From: Candidatus Hydrogenedentota bacterium
GTDB taxonomy: Bacteria; Hydrogenedentota; Hydrogenedentia; Hydrogenedentales; SLHB01
Direction of reading: 5' to 3'
Length of the DNA: 52,246 nucleotides
NCBI GenBank assembly: GCA_903925285.1
Contig: CAIYET010000042.1
Span: 1-52,246, forward strand
Shown here: positions 17,948 through 27,086 of the stretch, piece by piece
Position numbering within the stretch: the stretch's first letter is position 1
Layout of the letters: every line of letters begins with the position of its first letter
Notes under the pieces: generated by a model
Database searches by the model: none
Told to the model about the DNA's origin: nothing
What the model saw: only the letters and a program-made list of their open reading frames with translations
Translations under genes and position numbers: made by a program

Positions 17948-18038
17948 GCGGGAATTGTTGCACATCGAATGGCCGTCCGCAAGGAATGAACCATAAACCC
18001 CAAAAAGGCAGTCAGAATTCTGGTTACTGGATTCGGGG

Positions 18039-19433
18039 TTACTTGCGTTTGACTCGGGGGCCGTCTGGTGTGTCTTCGACGACCCAACCTTCGTCGGCGA
18101 GTTGTTTTCGGATGGCGTCGGCGCGTGCGAAATCTTTGTTGCGGCGTGCCTGCTGGCGTTCGAGGGCAAGGTCGAGCACTGCCTGCGGGGCCGCGTCTTC
18201 GATGGCCGGGAAAAGCCCCGTAACCGCGTCGAGCCGAGCGAGTAGCGCCTCGGCGTTTTTCGCGCTGTTCGGACCGGCTTCGTTGCGGTCGATCAGGCGG
18301 TTCACGTCGCGGACGAAATCGAACACGGAGGCCAGCGCGCCGGAAATGTTCAAGTCTTCGTCGAGCGCCGCGCCGAAGTTTTTCTCACACGTTTCGATTT
18401 CCGAGGCGAGGTCCGAATCGCCGCCGGTGGCGTCTTTGAGGCGCAGCCGGAAATCCTTGATGCGCTGGAGTGCCTGATTCGCAGCCTCGACGGCGTCGAA
18501 GGTGAAGTTGTTCGGCTGGCGGTAATGGGTCGCAATCAGTACCCAGCGAAGGGCGAGCGGGTTGTGGCCTGCTTCGACGAGGTCGCGTACCGTGTAGAAG
18601 TTGCCGAGCGATTTGGCCATTTTGCGTCCTTCGACCATGAGGTGTCCGGAGTGGAGCCAGTAGCGCACGAAGGACTGGCCCGTGGCGCACTCGGATTGCG
18701 CGATTTCGTTCTCGTGGTGCGGGAACATGTTATCGATGCCGCCGGTGTGAATATCGAACGAAACGCCGAGGTATTTCATGCTCATCGCGGAACATTCGAT
18801 GTGCCAGCCGGGGCGTCCGCGCCCCAACTCGGTATCCCAATAGACGTTGCCGTCGGCGTCGTCGTAGGCTTTCCATAATGCGAAGTCGCGGGCATCTTCG
18901 GTGCTGTATTCGTCGAGGTCGACGCGCCCGCTCGCGCCTTCTTTGAGTTGCGACATGTCGAAGTGGCTCAGCCGCCCATAGTTTGGAAACGAACTCAGCC
19001 GGAAATACGTGCTGCCGCCCGCCTCGTAAGTGTGGCCCTTTTCGCGCAGTTGTTTGATGATGGCGACCATTTCGGGGATATGGTCCGTCGCGGCGGGATA
19101 ATGCTCGGCGCGCTCGATGCGCAACGTGTCGAGATCGGCAAAGAAGGCTTCGATGTATGGCTTCGCACGTTCCTTGATCGGCACACCGGTCTCGCGGCAG
19201 GCGCGGATGGTCTTATCGTCGACGTCGGTCAGGTTCATGACTTGTGTGACGGCGTAACCGCGATACTTGAGGTGGCGGCGAAGCAGGTCCTCGAAGGCAT
19301 AGGTTCGGAAATTGCCGATATGGGCAAAGTTGTAGACGGTCGGCCCGCAGGTGTACATGCGCACTTGGCCGGACACGATAGGCTCGAACGTATCGAGCGC
19401 CCGCGTCAGCGTGTTGTAGAAACGAATCGCCAC
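18039..19433 (-). CDS. cysS: Cysteinyl-tRNA synthetase
   Basis: Charges tRNA-Cys. The 464 residues carry the class Ia signatures. The zinc and HIGH region reads MYTCGPTVYNFAHIGNFRTY. Other zinc ligands are in WHIECSAM and NMFPHHENEIAQSE. The second signature is KMAKSLGNF, a variant of KMSKS. The C-terminal DALR-type anticodon-binding region includes RQQARRNKDFARADAIRKQL. It is 18 nt after ftsY and probably co-transcribed. Confidence 0.97.
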   Translation of the reverse strand: MAIRFYNTLTRALDTFEPIVSGQVRMYTCGPTVYNFAHIGNFRTYAFEDLLRRHLKYRGYAVTQVMNLTDVDDKTIRACRETGVPIKERAKPYIEAFFADLDTLRIERAEHYPAATDHIPEMVAIIKQLREKGHTYEAGGSTYFRLSSFPNYGRLSHFDMSQLKEGASGRVDLDEYSTEDARDFALWKAYDDADGNVYWDTELGRGRPGWHIECSAMSMKYLGVSFDIHTGGIDNMFPHHENEIAQSECATGQSFVRYWLHSGHLMVEGRKMAKSLGNFYTVRDLVEAGHNPLALRWVLIATHYRQPNNFTFDAVEAANQALQRIKDFRLRLKDATGGDSDLASEIETCEKNFGAALDEDLNISGALASVFDFVRDVNRLIDRNEAGPNSAKNAEALLARLDAVTGLFPAIEDAAPQAVLDLALERQQARRNKDFARADAIRKQLADEGWVVEDTPDGPRVKRK

Positions 19434-19451
19434 GATGAGATCCTCTGTCGT

Positions 19452-20369
19452 TTACGTAAACAGTGCTTCGACAAACTCGCGCGCGTTGAACGGTTGCAGG
19501 TCATCAATGCTCTCGCCAACGCCGATCGCTTTGATCGGAATGCCCAACTCCTTTTGAATAGCCATGACAATGCCGCCCTTGGCGGTGCCGTCCAACTTGG
19601 TCAGTACGATGCCGCTAACGGTGAGGGCTTCGGTGAAGATGCGGACCTGCTGCAAACCGTTCTGACCGGTTGTGGCGTCGAGCACGAGCAAGACATCGTG
19701 CGGCGCTCCCGGCAGACGTTTGGCGATGACGCGCTGGATTTTCTTTAGTTCTTGCATGAGATTCGTCTTGTTATGGAGGCGTCCCGCGGTGTCGATGAGG
19801 AGGCATTGCAGGCCGCGCGAGATCGCCGCGTCGGTCGCGTCGTAGGCCACGGCGGCGGGATCGGAACCATCCTTGTGTTTAATGATCGGTACGCCGCTCC
19901 GCTCGCTCCATATCGTGAGTTGCTCGACTGCCGCCGCACGGAACGTGTCCGCCGCGCCGAGTATGACGGTCTTGCCCTCCTTGACGAGTTGCGAGGCGAG
20001 CTTGCCGATGGTCGTCGTCTTGCCGGAACCGTTGACGCCTACGACGAGTGTTACATGCGGGCCGCCGTCCGGCGCGGTCCACGTCATCGTATGATCGCCG
20101 GGTTCGAGAATACTGACGAGTTCTTCTTTGAGGACCGCGTATAATTCTTCGGACGACTTGAGTCCCTTCTCGCGAGCGATGCGCCGCATATCCTCGATGA
20201 TACCCATGGTGGTGTCGACGCCCATGTCGGCCTCGATGAGAATTTGTTCGAGTTCGTCGAATACCTCGTCGTCGATCACCGGGCGCATCAAGAGCACGCG
20301 CCGGACATTGTGTACAAGACTCGTGCGCGTCTTGGTCAACCGCTCGCGCAAGCGTCCGAAAAAGCCCAT
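19452..20369 (-). CDS. ftsY: Signal recognition particle receptor FtsY
   Basis: SRP receptor GTPase that delivers ribosome-nascent chains to the membrane. The 305 residues have an N domain (about 1-90) and an NG GTPase with P-loop GVNGSGKTTTIGKLA, LGAADTFRAAAVEQL, DTAGRLHNK and TKLDGTAKGG. The acidic A domain of E. coli FtsY is absent, as in many short bacterial FtsY. ATG 20369 follows GGAG closely and gives the canonical MGFFGRLRERLTKTR start. Confidence 0.96.
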   Translation of the reverse strand: MGFFGRLRERLTKTRTSLVHNVRRVLLMRPVIDDEVFDELEQILIEADMGVDTTMGIIEDMRRIAREKGLKSSEELYAVLKEELVSILEPGDHTMTWTAPDGGPHVTLVVGVNGSGKTTTIGKLASQLVKEGKTVILGAADTFRAAAVEQLTIWSERSGVPIIKHKDGSDPAAVAYDATDAAISRGLQCLLIDTAGRLHNKTNLMQELKKIQRVIAKRLPGAPHDVLLVLDATTGQNGLQQVRIFTEALTVSGIVLTKLDGTAKGGIVMAIQKELGIPIKAIGVGESIDDLQPFNAREFVEALFT

Positions 20370-20467
20370 ATCCGTCTCCGTTCCGATTTTCCACTTGGGT
20401 GTTATTGAAAGCGCAATGTTATCATGCCTCGGCGAAACGGCACAAGGCGGGAACAATTGCGGATTGC

Positions 20468-20497
20468 TTGACGCTTGTCGTTGTTCGGGCGTACACT
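20468..20497 (+). promoter_or_regulatory. Promoter of the Gfo/Idh-Septu transcription unit
   Basis: TTGACG (20468-20473), an 18-nt spacer, then TACACT (20492-20497), about 47 nt upstream of ATG 20544. Spacings of 17 nt or less downstream suggest it may also drive ptuA and ptuB. Confidence 0.6.
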
Positions 20498-20543
20498 CTG
20501 CTTTGTTTTCCACAACCAATTCCGTGAGATGGGAGTAATTGTC

Positions 20544-21605
20544 ATGGCCAAGACGTTGAATTTTGCCGTAGTGGGACTGGGAATGGGCGGGCATCACTGC
20601 AAAGCCCTCAAGAATGCCAAAGGGGCGCATCTGGCGGCGGTGTGCGACATCGACGAGGATCGCCTCGCGCAACGAATGAAGGAATTCGACTGCAAGGGTT
20701 ACACGCGCTACGCGGACGTACTGAAGGACAAGAGCATCGATGCGGTATGCATCGTCGTCGAGAGCGGCTATCACGCGAAGCTGGGCATCCAGGCCGCGAA
20801 GGCGGGCAAGCACATCATCATGGAGAAGCCGATCGACATCACACCCGCGAAAATCAAGCCGCTCGAGGAGGCGGTCAAGGCGGCGGGCGTCAAGTGCGGC
20901 TGCATCTTTCAGTATCGTATGGACAACTGCAACATTCTGATCAAGAAGGCAATCGACTCAGGTAAGATGGGCAAGCTCATCGGCGCCCATGCGCACCTGC
21001 CGTGGTGGCGCGGCGACGATTATTTCGCCGGCCCGCATGGACCGTGGCGTGCGACGTGGAAGATCGACGGCGGCGGCAGCATGATGAACCAGGGCATCCA
21101 TACGGTGGACCTGATCCAGTGGCTCGCGGGACCGGTCGAAAGCGTGTTCGGGTTCTACGGCGTACACAATCACAAGATCCAGGCCGAGGACCAGGTGGTC
21201 GCGGTGTTGAAGTTCAAGAATGGCGCGCTGGGCACGTTCTATTCGACGACGTGTACGATTCCCGAAGGCGCGCAACGCGTCTATATGTACGGCACAAAGG
21301 GATCGTTCTCGCGGTACGGCAACACACTCGAAACGTATGCCATGGATACGGCCGCGCAACGCGAACGTATGATGAACCTTTTCGGCGGCAGCGCAAAGGC
21401 CAGCAGTGGCGCGAGCAAGGATCCGATGGCCATCTCGGCAGACGGACATCAACTCATCATCGAGGACTTGGTGAAAGCCGTGTATGCCAACCGCGAACCC
21501 ATAATTCCAATTTCAAGCGCGAAGCACGCGGTCGAGATCGCCTGCGCAATCTACAAGTCCGCACAAACGCATCGCGAGGTCAAGGTCAGCGAGGTTGCCG
21601 TGTAA
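20544..21605 (+). CDS. Gfo/Idh/MocA family oxidoreductase
   Basis: 353 residues. An N-terminal Rossmann fold with FAVVGLGMGGHHCKAL binds NAD(P). EKPI (near residue 97) and GGGSMMNQGIHTVDLIQWL are the family catalytic-region signatures. Members oxidise or reduce sugar hydroxyls such as inositol, glucose-fructose or 3-keto glycosides; the substrate is unknown. ATG 20544 has GGGAG 8 nt upstream. The Septu ATPase gene begins 17 nt after its stop. Confidence 0.92.
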   Translation: MAKTLNFAVVGLGMGGHHCKALKNAKGAHLAAVCDIDEDRLAQRMKEFDCKGYTRYADVLKDKSIDAVCIVVESGYHAKLGIQAAKAGKHIIMEKPIDITPAKIKPLEEAVKAAGVKCGCIFQYRMDNCNILIKKAIDSGKMGKLIGAHAHLPWWRGDDYFAGPHGPWRATWKIDGGGSMMNQGIHTVDLIQWLAGPVESVFGFYGVHNHKIQAEDQVVAVLKFKNGALGTFYSTTCTIPEGAQRVYMYGTKGSFSRYGNTLETYAMDTAAQRERMMNLFGGSAKASSGASKDPMAISADGHQLIIEDLVKAVYANREPIIPISSAKHAVEIACAIYKSAQTHREVKVSEVAV

Positions 21606-21622
21606 CGCGAAAGGATCTGTCG

Positions 21623-23008
21623 ATGCGAATAGATTCGTTATGTCTCCGGAATTACCGCTGCTTCGACGAAATACGGATAGATTTCAACGAGCATCTTACC
21701 GTCCTCGTTGCGCCAAACGGTGGGGGAAAGACCGCAATACTCGATGCGATAGCGGTCGCATTCAGCCCCTTTACCTGGAAAATCGGCGTGGGCGCGGGCA
21801 AGAAGTTCCGCGTTCAAGATTCCCGTCGTCTGGCTGTTTCTGCCGGTTCCAATGGGGCAAAGGCACTGTCTCCATTCCAGGAAATAATCTTGGAGGCGAC
21901 GGGGGAATTGGATGGTCAAGGGATATCGTGGAAACGGCGAAAGCCGACGGAAGAGGGCATCACTACATCCATAGAAGCGTTATCCCTCGCTCGTTATGCC
22001 AATCGCCTCCTGAAGAGATTGTCCAATTCCGAGGAAGCCATGGAAACCGTTCTCCCGATCATGGCCTATTATAGCACCGGACGCCTGTGGGGACCGAAGT
22101 CATTCGCGGTCAGTGAAAAGGGGAAACCCCTAGTGCCGCGGAATCATGGTTATCAAGGATGTCTGAGTTCGCGTTCAAAATATGAGTCATTTAAGGCGTT
22201 TTTTGGGGCCGCCTGCTTCAGCGTGTTGGCCGGACGAATTCAACAACAGGATCGCGGTTTCTCGTTTCCCGAACAGACCCTGCTTGAGGAGTCCGTGCGA
22301 AATGTCAAGAACGCGGTGCAGACTGTGCTCAAACCCTATGGAGACTGCTGGCTGGACTACGAGTCCGCTAAGAGGGAAATCGTCCTCACCGATATTGGCC
22401 ACATGACCCAATTGGGATTAGATCAGCAAAGCGATGGCGTCCAAGTCATGGTAGGTTTGGCGGGCGACATCGCCTCACGTACGAGTCTGTTGAATCCCCA
22501 ATTCGGTGAAAACGCAGCCAAGATGACGCCCGGAATCGTACTCATCGACGAGGTGGACATGAGCCTTCATCCCTTGTGGCAACAGAAGGTCCTGGAATCC
22601 CTTCGCGATGCGTTTCCCAACATTCAGTTCATCGTTACCACGCACAGCCCGCAGGTGTTGACCACGGTTCCGGCAGAGTGCATTCGCGTCCTGGCTCAAG
22701 ATGGTGATGACAGATGGACAGCCGAACAACCCCGTGAGCAAACCAAGGGCGTGGAAAGCGCGTATGTAATGGCTACGGTCATGAACACCGATCCAATCCC
22801 CCGTGTCGAGGAGGCGAAGTGGGTAAATGACTATCATGCCTTGATCCAACAACATATGTCCGACTCCCCTGAAGCTATGAGTATCCGATCCGATCTCGAA
22901 AGACATTTCGGGTCCAGTCACCCGGTCATGTTGGAGTGCGACCGCATGATCCGCTTTGCGCAGTTCAAGAAAAGCCTGCCGACTGCGGCAAAGCGCGAGC
23001 AGGAATAG
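21623..23008 (+). CDS. ptuA: Septu defence system ATPase PtuA
   Basis: 461-residue AAA/ABC-type ATPase of the RecF/OLD-like group. It has LRNYRCFDEIRIDF, Walker A PNGGGKT (residues 31-37), PIMAYYSTGRLW, Walker B GIVLIDEVDMSLHP (D309, E310) and the switch histidine in TTHSPQV (H341). In Septu, PtuA forms a complex with the HNH nuclease PtuB and defends against phage. AAGGA is 8 nt before the ATG. The downstream gene, 3 nt away, is a PtuB homologue, which fixes the assignment. No reverse transcriptase or msDNA locus is beside it, so it is a stand-alone Septu rather than the retron-Ec78 type. Codon use looks less GC3-biased than in the neighbours, consistent with transfer. Confidence 0.88.
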   Translation: MRIDSLCLRNYRCFDEIRIDFNEHLTVLVAPNGGGKTAILDAIAVAFSPFTWKIGVGAGKKFRVQDSRRLAVSAGSNGAKALSPFQEIILEATGELDGQGISWKRRKPTEEGITTSIEALSLARYANRLLKRLSNSEEAMETVLPIMAYYSTGRLWGPKSFAVSEKGKPLVPRNHGYQGCLSSRSKYESFKAFFGAACFSVLAGRIQQQDRGFSFPEQTLLEESVRNVKNAVQTVLKPYGDCWLDYESAKREIVLTDIGHMTQLGLDQQSDGVQVMVGLAGDIASRTSLLNPQFGENAAKMTPGIVLIDEVDMSLHPLWQQKVLESLRDAFPNIQFIVTTHSPQVLTTVPAECIRVLAQDGDDRWTAEQPREQTKGVESAYVMATVMNTDPIPRVEEAKWVNDYHALIQQHMSDSPEAMSIRSDLERHFGSSHPVMLECDRMIRFAQFKKSLPTAAKREQE

Positions 23009-23011
23009 GCG

Positions 23012-23656
23012 ATGCATTGTCTTGATCGAACGTCTGTTCCTATTCCAACGTGCCTTGGTAGATACGATTACAGGGTGGATAGTTGGGATAGAGATACCCC
23101 CAACTCCGATGAACGGGCAGAAATCTTATCGAGCCTAGAGCGGATGCAAGGCAGACGTTGTGCTTATTGTGAGTGTAATCTCGACGAAAATGGCCAGCAC
23201 ATAGAACACTTCCGGCAGCGCAGCCGCTACCCGGCGGGAACCTTCGATTGGGACAACTTGTTCTGGTCTTGTTCGCGCCAAGACTCTTGCGGAAGTCACA
23301 AGGACGCTTGCCGCGATTACGGTCATGCAGACCTCATCAAGCCCGACATCGAAGACCCGGAGCACTTCTTCGTTTTCACCACAAACGGTTCTGTCAGCTT
23401 GCGATCTGGCCTGACGCCCAACGAACAGCACCGAGCGCAAGAAACGTTGCGTGTCTTCAACCTTGATGCGCAATGGGGACCCCTTCGTATGATGCGGCGC
23501 ATTGCCATAGTGGGCTACCTGCAGGCACTTGATGAGCTTCGCGAATTGCTCTCTTCCTGCACGCCGCAGGAGATAGGAGACTACATTGACAGCGAATTCG
23601 CCTACACCAGGAATCTTCCATTCTGCACTGCCATTAAGCACGTTCTGACTTTGTGA
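23012..23656 (+). CDS. ptuB: Septu defence system HNH endonuclease PtuB
   Basis: 214 residues, TIGR02646-like HNH protein. It has a zinc-type pair C50-x2-C53 (RRCAYCECNL), the HNH core QHIEHFRQRSRYP with H63 and H66, FDWDNLFWSC with N82, and a second metal cluster around C87, C93 and H96 (CGSHKD). This is the nuclease effector partner of PtuA. It starts 3 nt after the ptuA stop, so translation is coupled. Confidence 0.87.
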   Translation: MHCLDRTSVPIPTCLGRYDYRVDSWDRDTPNSDERAEILSSLERMQGRRCAYCECNLDENGQHIEHFRQRSRYPAGTFDWDNLFWSCSRQDSCGSHKDACRDYGHADLIKPDIEDPEHFFVFTTNGSVSLRSGLTPNEQHRAQETLRVFNLDAQWGPLRMMRRIAIVGYLQALDELRELLSSCTPQEIGDYIDSEFAYTRNLPFCTAIKHVLTL

Positions 23657-23709
23657 AGGTTGGTGCCATGACCCATTCCGTCAAAGCTCCCCGGAAAGCG
23701 CTTGATGTC

Positions 23710-23743
23710 GCGCAGCCACGGGACTCAATCAAGGCGGCTGCGC
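23710..23743. repeat. Inverted repeat downstream of ptuB
   Basis: GCGCAGCC (23710-23717) and GGCTGCGC (23736-23743) form an 8-bp stem with an 18-nt loop, without a T-run. It lies in the 185-nt stretch between ptuB and the esterase; the rest of the stretch shows no gene. Confidence 0.45.
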
Positions 23744-23841
23744 CACAAGATAGGTACGTCGGGCACGGGCATCCGTTTTGCACGAAGCGGATCCGCTGCA
23801 AGGAGAGACAAGAGATACGCCCTCCGTTTAGTTCGCCGTCT

Positions 23842-24744
23842 GTGAACAGCATCTTGCTGTCTTTTCCGTGTTTCGTCGTATTTGCGTTGATCGTGTCATC
23901 TTCCGCTCTTGCCGACGAAATCGAACATCGTGGTCCGATCGTCTATGCGAAGCCGGGCGGGCTCGAATTGAAGATGACGTTGGCGACGCCGACCGAACGA
24001 GGGGCCGCGCCGCGCCCTGCGGTCTTGCTGATTCATGGCGGTTCCTGGTTGTTCGGCACGCGGCATCAATTGCACTGGTATACGCGACGCTTTGCTGAAC
24101 AAGGTTATGTCGTCGCGGCGATCCAGTACCGGATGATGCTGAAACATCGTTTTCCCGAATGCGTCGAAGATTGCAAAGCGGCGGTGCGCTGGCTGCGGCT
24201 GCATGCGGCGGAATACAACATCGACCCGGACCGCATTGTCGCGCTGGGCAATAGCGCCGGCGGCCATCTGGCCGCGATGCTGGGCGCAACGTCGCCCGAG
24301 GATGGCTTCGATGGCGCAGAGAATCCCGGGGTTTCGAGCGCGGTGCAGGCAACGGTCGGGATGTATGGGGTGTACGAGTTGTCGGGCTATCGCAATCCGC
24401 AGGGATTTTTCGTGTTGCGCTGGATCACGAAGTGGTTCGTCAAGCGATTCGTGGGGAAGGAGACGCCGGATCGCGACACGTACAAACTGGCGTCGCCCAC
24501 GACTTACGCGCACGCCGGGATGGGGCCGGTATTTCTCGTGCATGGCACGAACGATCATACCGTGCGCTATGATCAATCAACGGCGTTTCGCGACCAGTTG
24601 TCGGGGTTGGGCGTGCCGGTTCACATGAGCACGGTACCGTACGGTCACATTTTCGACTTTCTACATGCGCCCGCGCGCCAAAAGGTTTTCGATCAAATCC
24701 TTGCGTTTCTCAAGGAGCATGGAATGCAACCACCGGAGAACTGA
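23842..24744 (+). CDS. Secreted alpha/beta hydrolase (BD-FAE / acetyl-esterase-like)
   Basis: About 300 residues from GTG 23842, which gives the signal peptide VNSILLSFPCFVVFALIVSS. The frame is open to ATG 23668, but that extension is repeat-rich and unlike a protein. The hydrolase fold has the oxyanion motif LLIHGGSWLFG, nucleophile elbow GNSAGGHLAAM, acid in VHGTNDHTV and His in YGHIFDFL. The family deacetylates or de-esterifies plant glycans. The start is uncertain because no good ribosome-binding site precedes any candidate. The next gene begins 2 nt after the stop, so the pair is likely co-translated. Confidence 0.83.
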   Translation: MNSILLSFPCFVVFALIVSSSALADEIEHRGPIVYAKPGGLELKMTLATPTERGAAPRPAVLLIHGGSWLFGTRHQLHWYTRRFAEQGYVVAAIQYRMMLKHRFPECVEDCKAAVRWLRLHAAEYNIDPDRIVALGNSAGGHLAAMLGATSPEDGFDGAENPGVSSAVQATVGMYGVYELSGYRNPQGFFVLRWITKWFVKRFVGKETPDRDTYKLASPTTYAHAGMGPVFLVHGTNDHTVRYDQSTAFRDQLSGLGVPVHMSTVPYGHIFDFLHAPARQKVFDQILAFLKEHGMQPPEN

Positions 24745-24746
24745 AC

Positions 24747-26960
24747 ATGAATATTGAATCGTTTGTGCGTCCAGGCGAAGCGCTGTCGCGCGAAGCGGCT
24801 GCGGCGCGTCCCGACGCGATAGCGGATACCTCTTTCGTGCAAGAACGCCATACGCCATATGCGATTCGGGGCGGCGCGCGTGCAGTGGCCGTGGATGCAG
24901 GCGGCAACGTTTGGGCGGGTACGGCTACGGGGACGTACCGGCTCGCATGCGGCAAGATGCGCTGGGCGGCCATGATGCCGAAATCCGAACGGGGTCCCGT
25001 GTTCGCATTGCTGGCGGACGACAAGGATGTGTGGGTGGGCGCGTGGAACGGCCTGTATCGTGGCCGCCGCAAGGTCGCGGGCATCGATGCGCCTATCGCC
25101 GCGTTGGCAAAGACGCCCGACGGCGTCGTGGCGATGGGGCCGGATGGTCTGTGGCGGCAAGCGGGTGACACGTGGCGTCACGAACCGTCGCGCTGGGCAC
25201 GCAGCATTCGCGCGGTGTCGGCGGATCCGGACGGCGGCCTGTGGATTGCCACGGGCAACGGTTTGTATCGGCTGAAAGATGATGCGCTTCGCTTGTACCA
25301 GGACGAAGAAGCGATATTGTCGTCGGACGTGTCGTGTTTGGGGTTCGACGCAAGCGGCGCGTTGTGGGCGGGCGGATTCGGCGGTGTGACGGTGTATCGC
25401 GACTGCGAACGTGTGGGCCATTTCACGCCGCGCGAGGGATTGCCGAGCATTTATGTACACGCCGTAGCGCAAGGTCCCGGCGGCGCGATGTGGGTCGGTA
25501 CCGATCGAGGCGTCGCGCGGTACGACGGCAAATCGTGGTCTTTGCGTCACAGTCGCCGGTGGCTCGTGGACGACGATGTGCGCGGCGTTGCGTTTGGCGC
25601 GGACGGCACGGCGTGGATCGCGACGGCGGCGGGCGTCAGCGCGATCGCGCGCGGTTCGACGACGCTGGCGGACAAGGCCGGGCACTTCCATGGCGTGTGC
25701 ATGCAGCGACACGTCCGGGCGCCGTGGCTCGTCGAGCGATGCCATCTGCCGGTGGCAGGCGATGTCTCGCGGTGGGAACCGGAGGACGACGACAACGACG
25801 GCTCGTACACGGCGCTGTACATGATCATGGAGTGTTTTCGTTACGCGGCGACGCGTGAACCGGACGCGAAGGAGAATGCGCGGAAGGCGTTCGAGTCGTT
25901 GCGATTCTTGCAGACGGTGACGGGCACGCCCGGCTTCGTCGCGCGCACGGTGATTCCAGTTACGTGGAGCAAGATGCACGATCCGGGCGAGCGTCGTACG
26001 CCGCAGGAATGGGCGCGCATCCGAATCGACGACCCGCGCGACAAGTGCGTCGAACAGCGTTGGCTGCCGTCGGCGGACGGGCAATGGCTGTGGAAGCGCG
26101 ACACGAGCAGCGACGAGATTACGGGGCATTTCTACGGCTACCATTTCTATTACGATCTCGTGGCCGAAGGTGCGGAGCGCGACGTCGTGCGCGATCTGGC
26201 GCGGCGGGTCATGGACCATATCATCGATGGCGGCTATGTGCTGAAGGACATCGACGGCACGCATACACGGTGGGGCGTGTGGGCGCCGGAACGGCTGAAC
26301 GACGACCCGGATTGGGCGGCGGATCGTGGGAATAACAGCCTCGAAATCCTGTCGTATCTGAAGACGACCTATCACATCACCGGCGACGAGAAGTATGAGC
26401 GTGAATACTGTCGGCTGCTTTTCGATTGCGGCTACGCGGAGAATGTGCGCCATGCGAAATCGTACGCGCCGGCGTGGCGAACGCATATCGACGATGAATT
26501 GTTGATGATGGCGTATCCCGCGTTGCTGCTGTACGAAACGGATCCCGCATTGCGTGCGCTGTATCGCGAGAGCCTGGATCATTGGTACAAAAGCCTTCGT
26601 AACGAGTGGAATCCGCTGGCGAATTTTACGTACGGTCTGTTGACGGGCGAAAACCCGCAACGCGAGGAGTCGGCTGGCTTCTTGCGCGACGCGCCGCTCG
26701 ATCTGGTTTGCTGGACGGTCGACAATACGCGGCGCGAGGATATTCAGCTTGTACGCGCGCCAATATGGGACCTCTTGCAGACGAACCGGCTGTTGCCGGC
26801 GAGCGAACGGGCGGTGGTGCGTTGGGATAAGAATCCCTGGATGGCGATCCAAGGCGAAGACGGCCGTTGCGAATGGTGTCCGGTGTTCTGGCTGTTGCCG
26901 TATTGGATGGGCCGGTACGCGGGCTTTATTCAGGCACGTGAAAGATCGGAAGGACTGTAG
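24747..26960 (+). CDS. Beta-propeller plus alpha/alpha-barrel protein (unassigned)
   Basis: 737 residues, no signal peptide. Residues about 40-305 are repeated blades of the two-component-regulator propeller type (AVDAGGNVWAGTATGTYRL, DPDGGLWIATGNGLYRL, FDASGALWAGGFGGVTVY, GPGGAMWVGTDRGVARYDG, GADGTAWIATAAGVSAI). Residues about 340-730 are helical and Trp/Tyr-rich (WKRDTSSDEITGHFYGYHFYY, WGVWAPERLNDDPDWAADRG), like glycoside-processing alpha/alpha barrels. Reg_prop blades normally belong to sensor kinases; here no kinase or DNA-binding domain follows. GGAG lies about 8 nt before the ATG. Its role is unknown; a carbohydrate-active enzyme is my best guess. Confidence 0.7.
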   Translation: MNIESFVRPGEALSREAAAARPDAIADTSFVQERHTPYAIRGGARAVAVDAGGNVWAGTATGTYRLACGKMRWAAMMPKSERGPVFALLADDKDVWVGAWNGLYRGRRKVAGIDAPIAALAKTPDGVVAMGPDGLWRQAGDTWRHEPSRWARSIRAVSADPDGGLWIATGNGLYRLKDDALRLYQDEEAILSSDVSCLGFDASGALWAGGFGGVTVYRDCERVGHFTPREGLPSIYVHAVAQGPGGAMWVGTDRGVARYDGKSWSLRHSRRWLVDDDVRGVAFGADGTAWIATAAGVSAIARGSTTLADKAGHFHGVCMQRHVRAPWLVERCHLPVAGDVSRWEPEDDDNDGSYTALYMIMECFRYAATREPDAKENARKAFESLRFLQTVTGTPGFVARTVIPVTWSKMHDPGERRTPQEWARIRIDDPRDKCVEQRWLPSADGQWLWKRDTSSDEITGHFYGYHFYYDLVAEGAERDVVRDLARRVMDHIIDGGYVLKDIDGTHTRWGVWAPERLNDDPDWAADRGNNSLEILSYLKTTYHITGDEKYEREYCRLLFDCGYAENVRHAKSYAPAWRTHIDDELLMMAYPALLLYETDPALRALYRESLDHWYKSLRNEWNPLANFTYGLLTGENPQREESAGFLRDAPLDLVCWTVDNTRREDIQLVRAPIWDLLQTNRLLPASERAVVRWDKNPWMAIQGEDGRCEWCPVFWLLPYWMGRYAGFIQARERSEGL

Positions 26961-27086
26961 GCCAATCTCAAATCTGGATCTTGAACCTCCGCGCGACATG
27001 GCCTATCATAGGGCCGTCAACCGGTGGCAAGGGAAACGCAACAGGGCGTTTCACATACATGTCTAGGCATGGGGAGTGGTAGATTC

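Noticed and set aside
20468-23656. Retron-associated Septu
   Set aside because: No reverse transcriptase or msr/msd-like sequence within the neighbourhood.
23653-23841. N-terminal extension of the esterase from GTG 23653 or ATG 23668
   Set aside because: Repeat-rich, contains an inverted repeat, and lies before an ordinary signal peptide.
24693-26999. Long open frame on the minus strand opposite the propeller gene (768 codons)
   Set aside because: Arg/His-rich sequence with no domain, produced by the GC-rich third positions of the real plus-strand gene.
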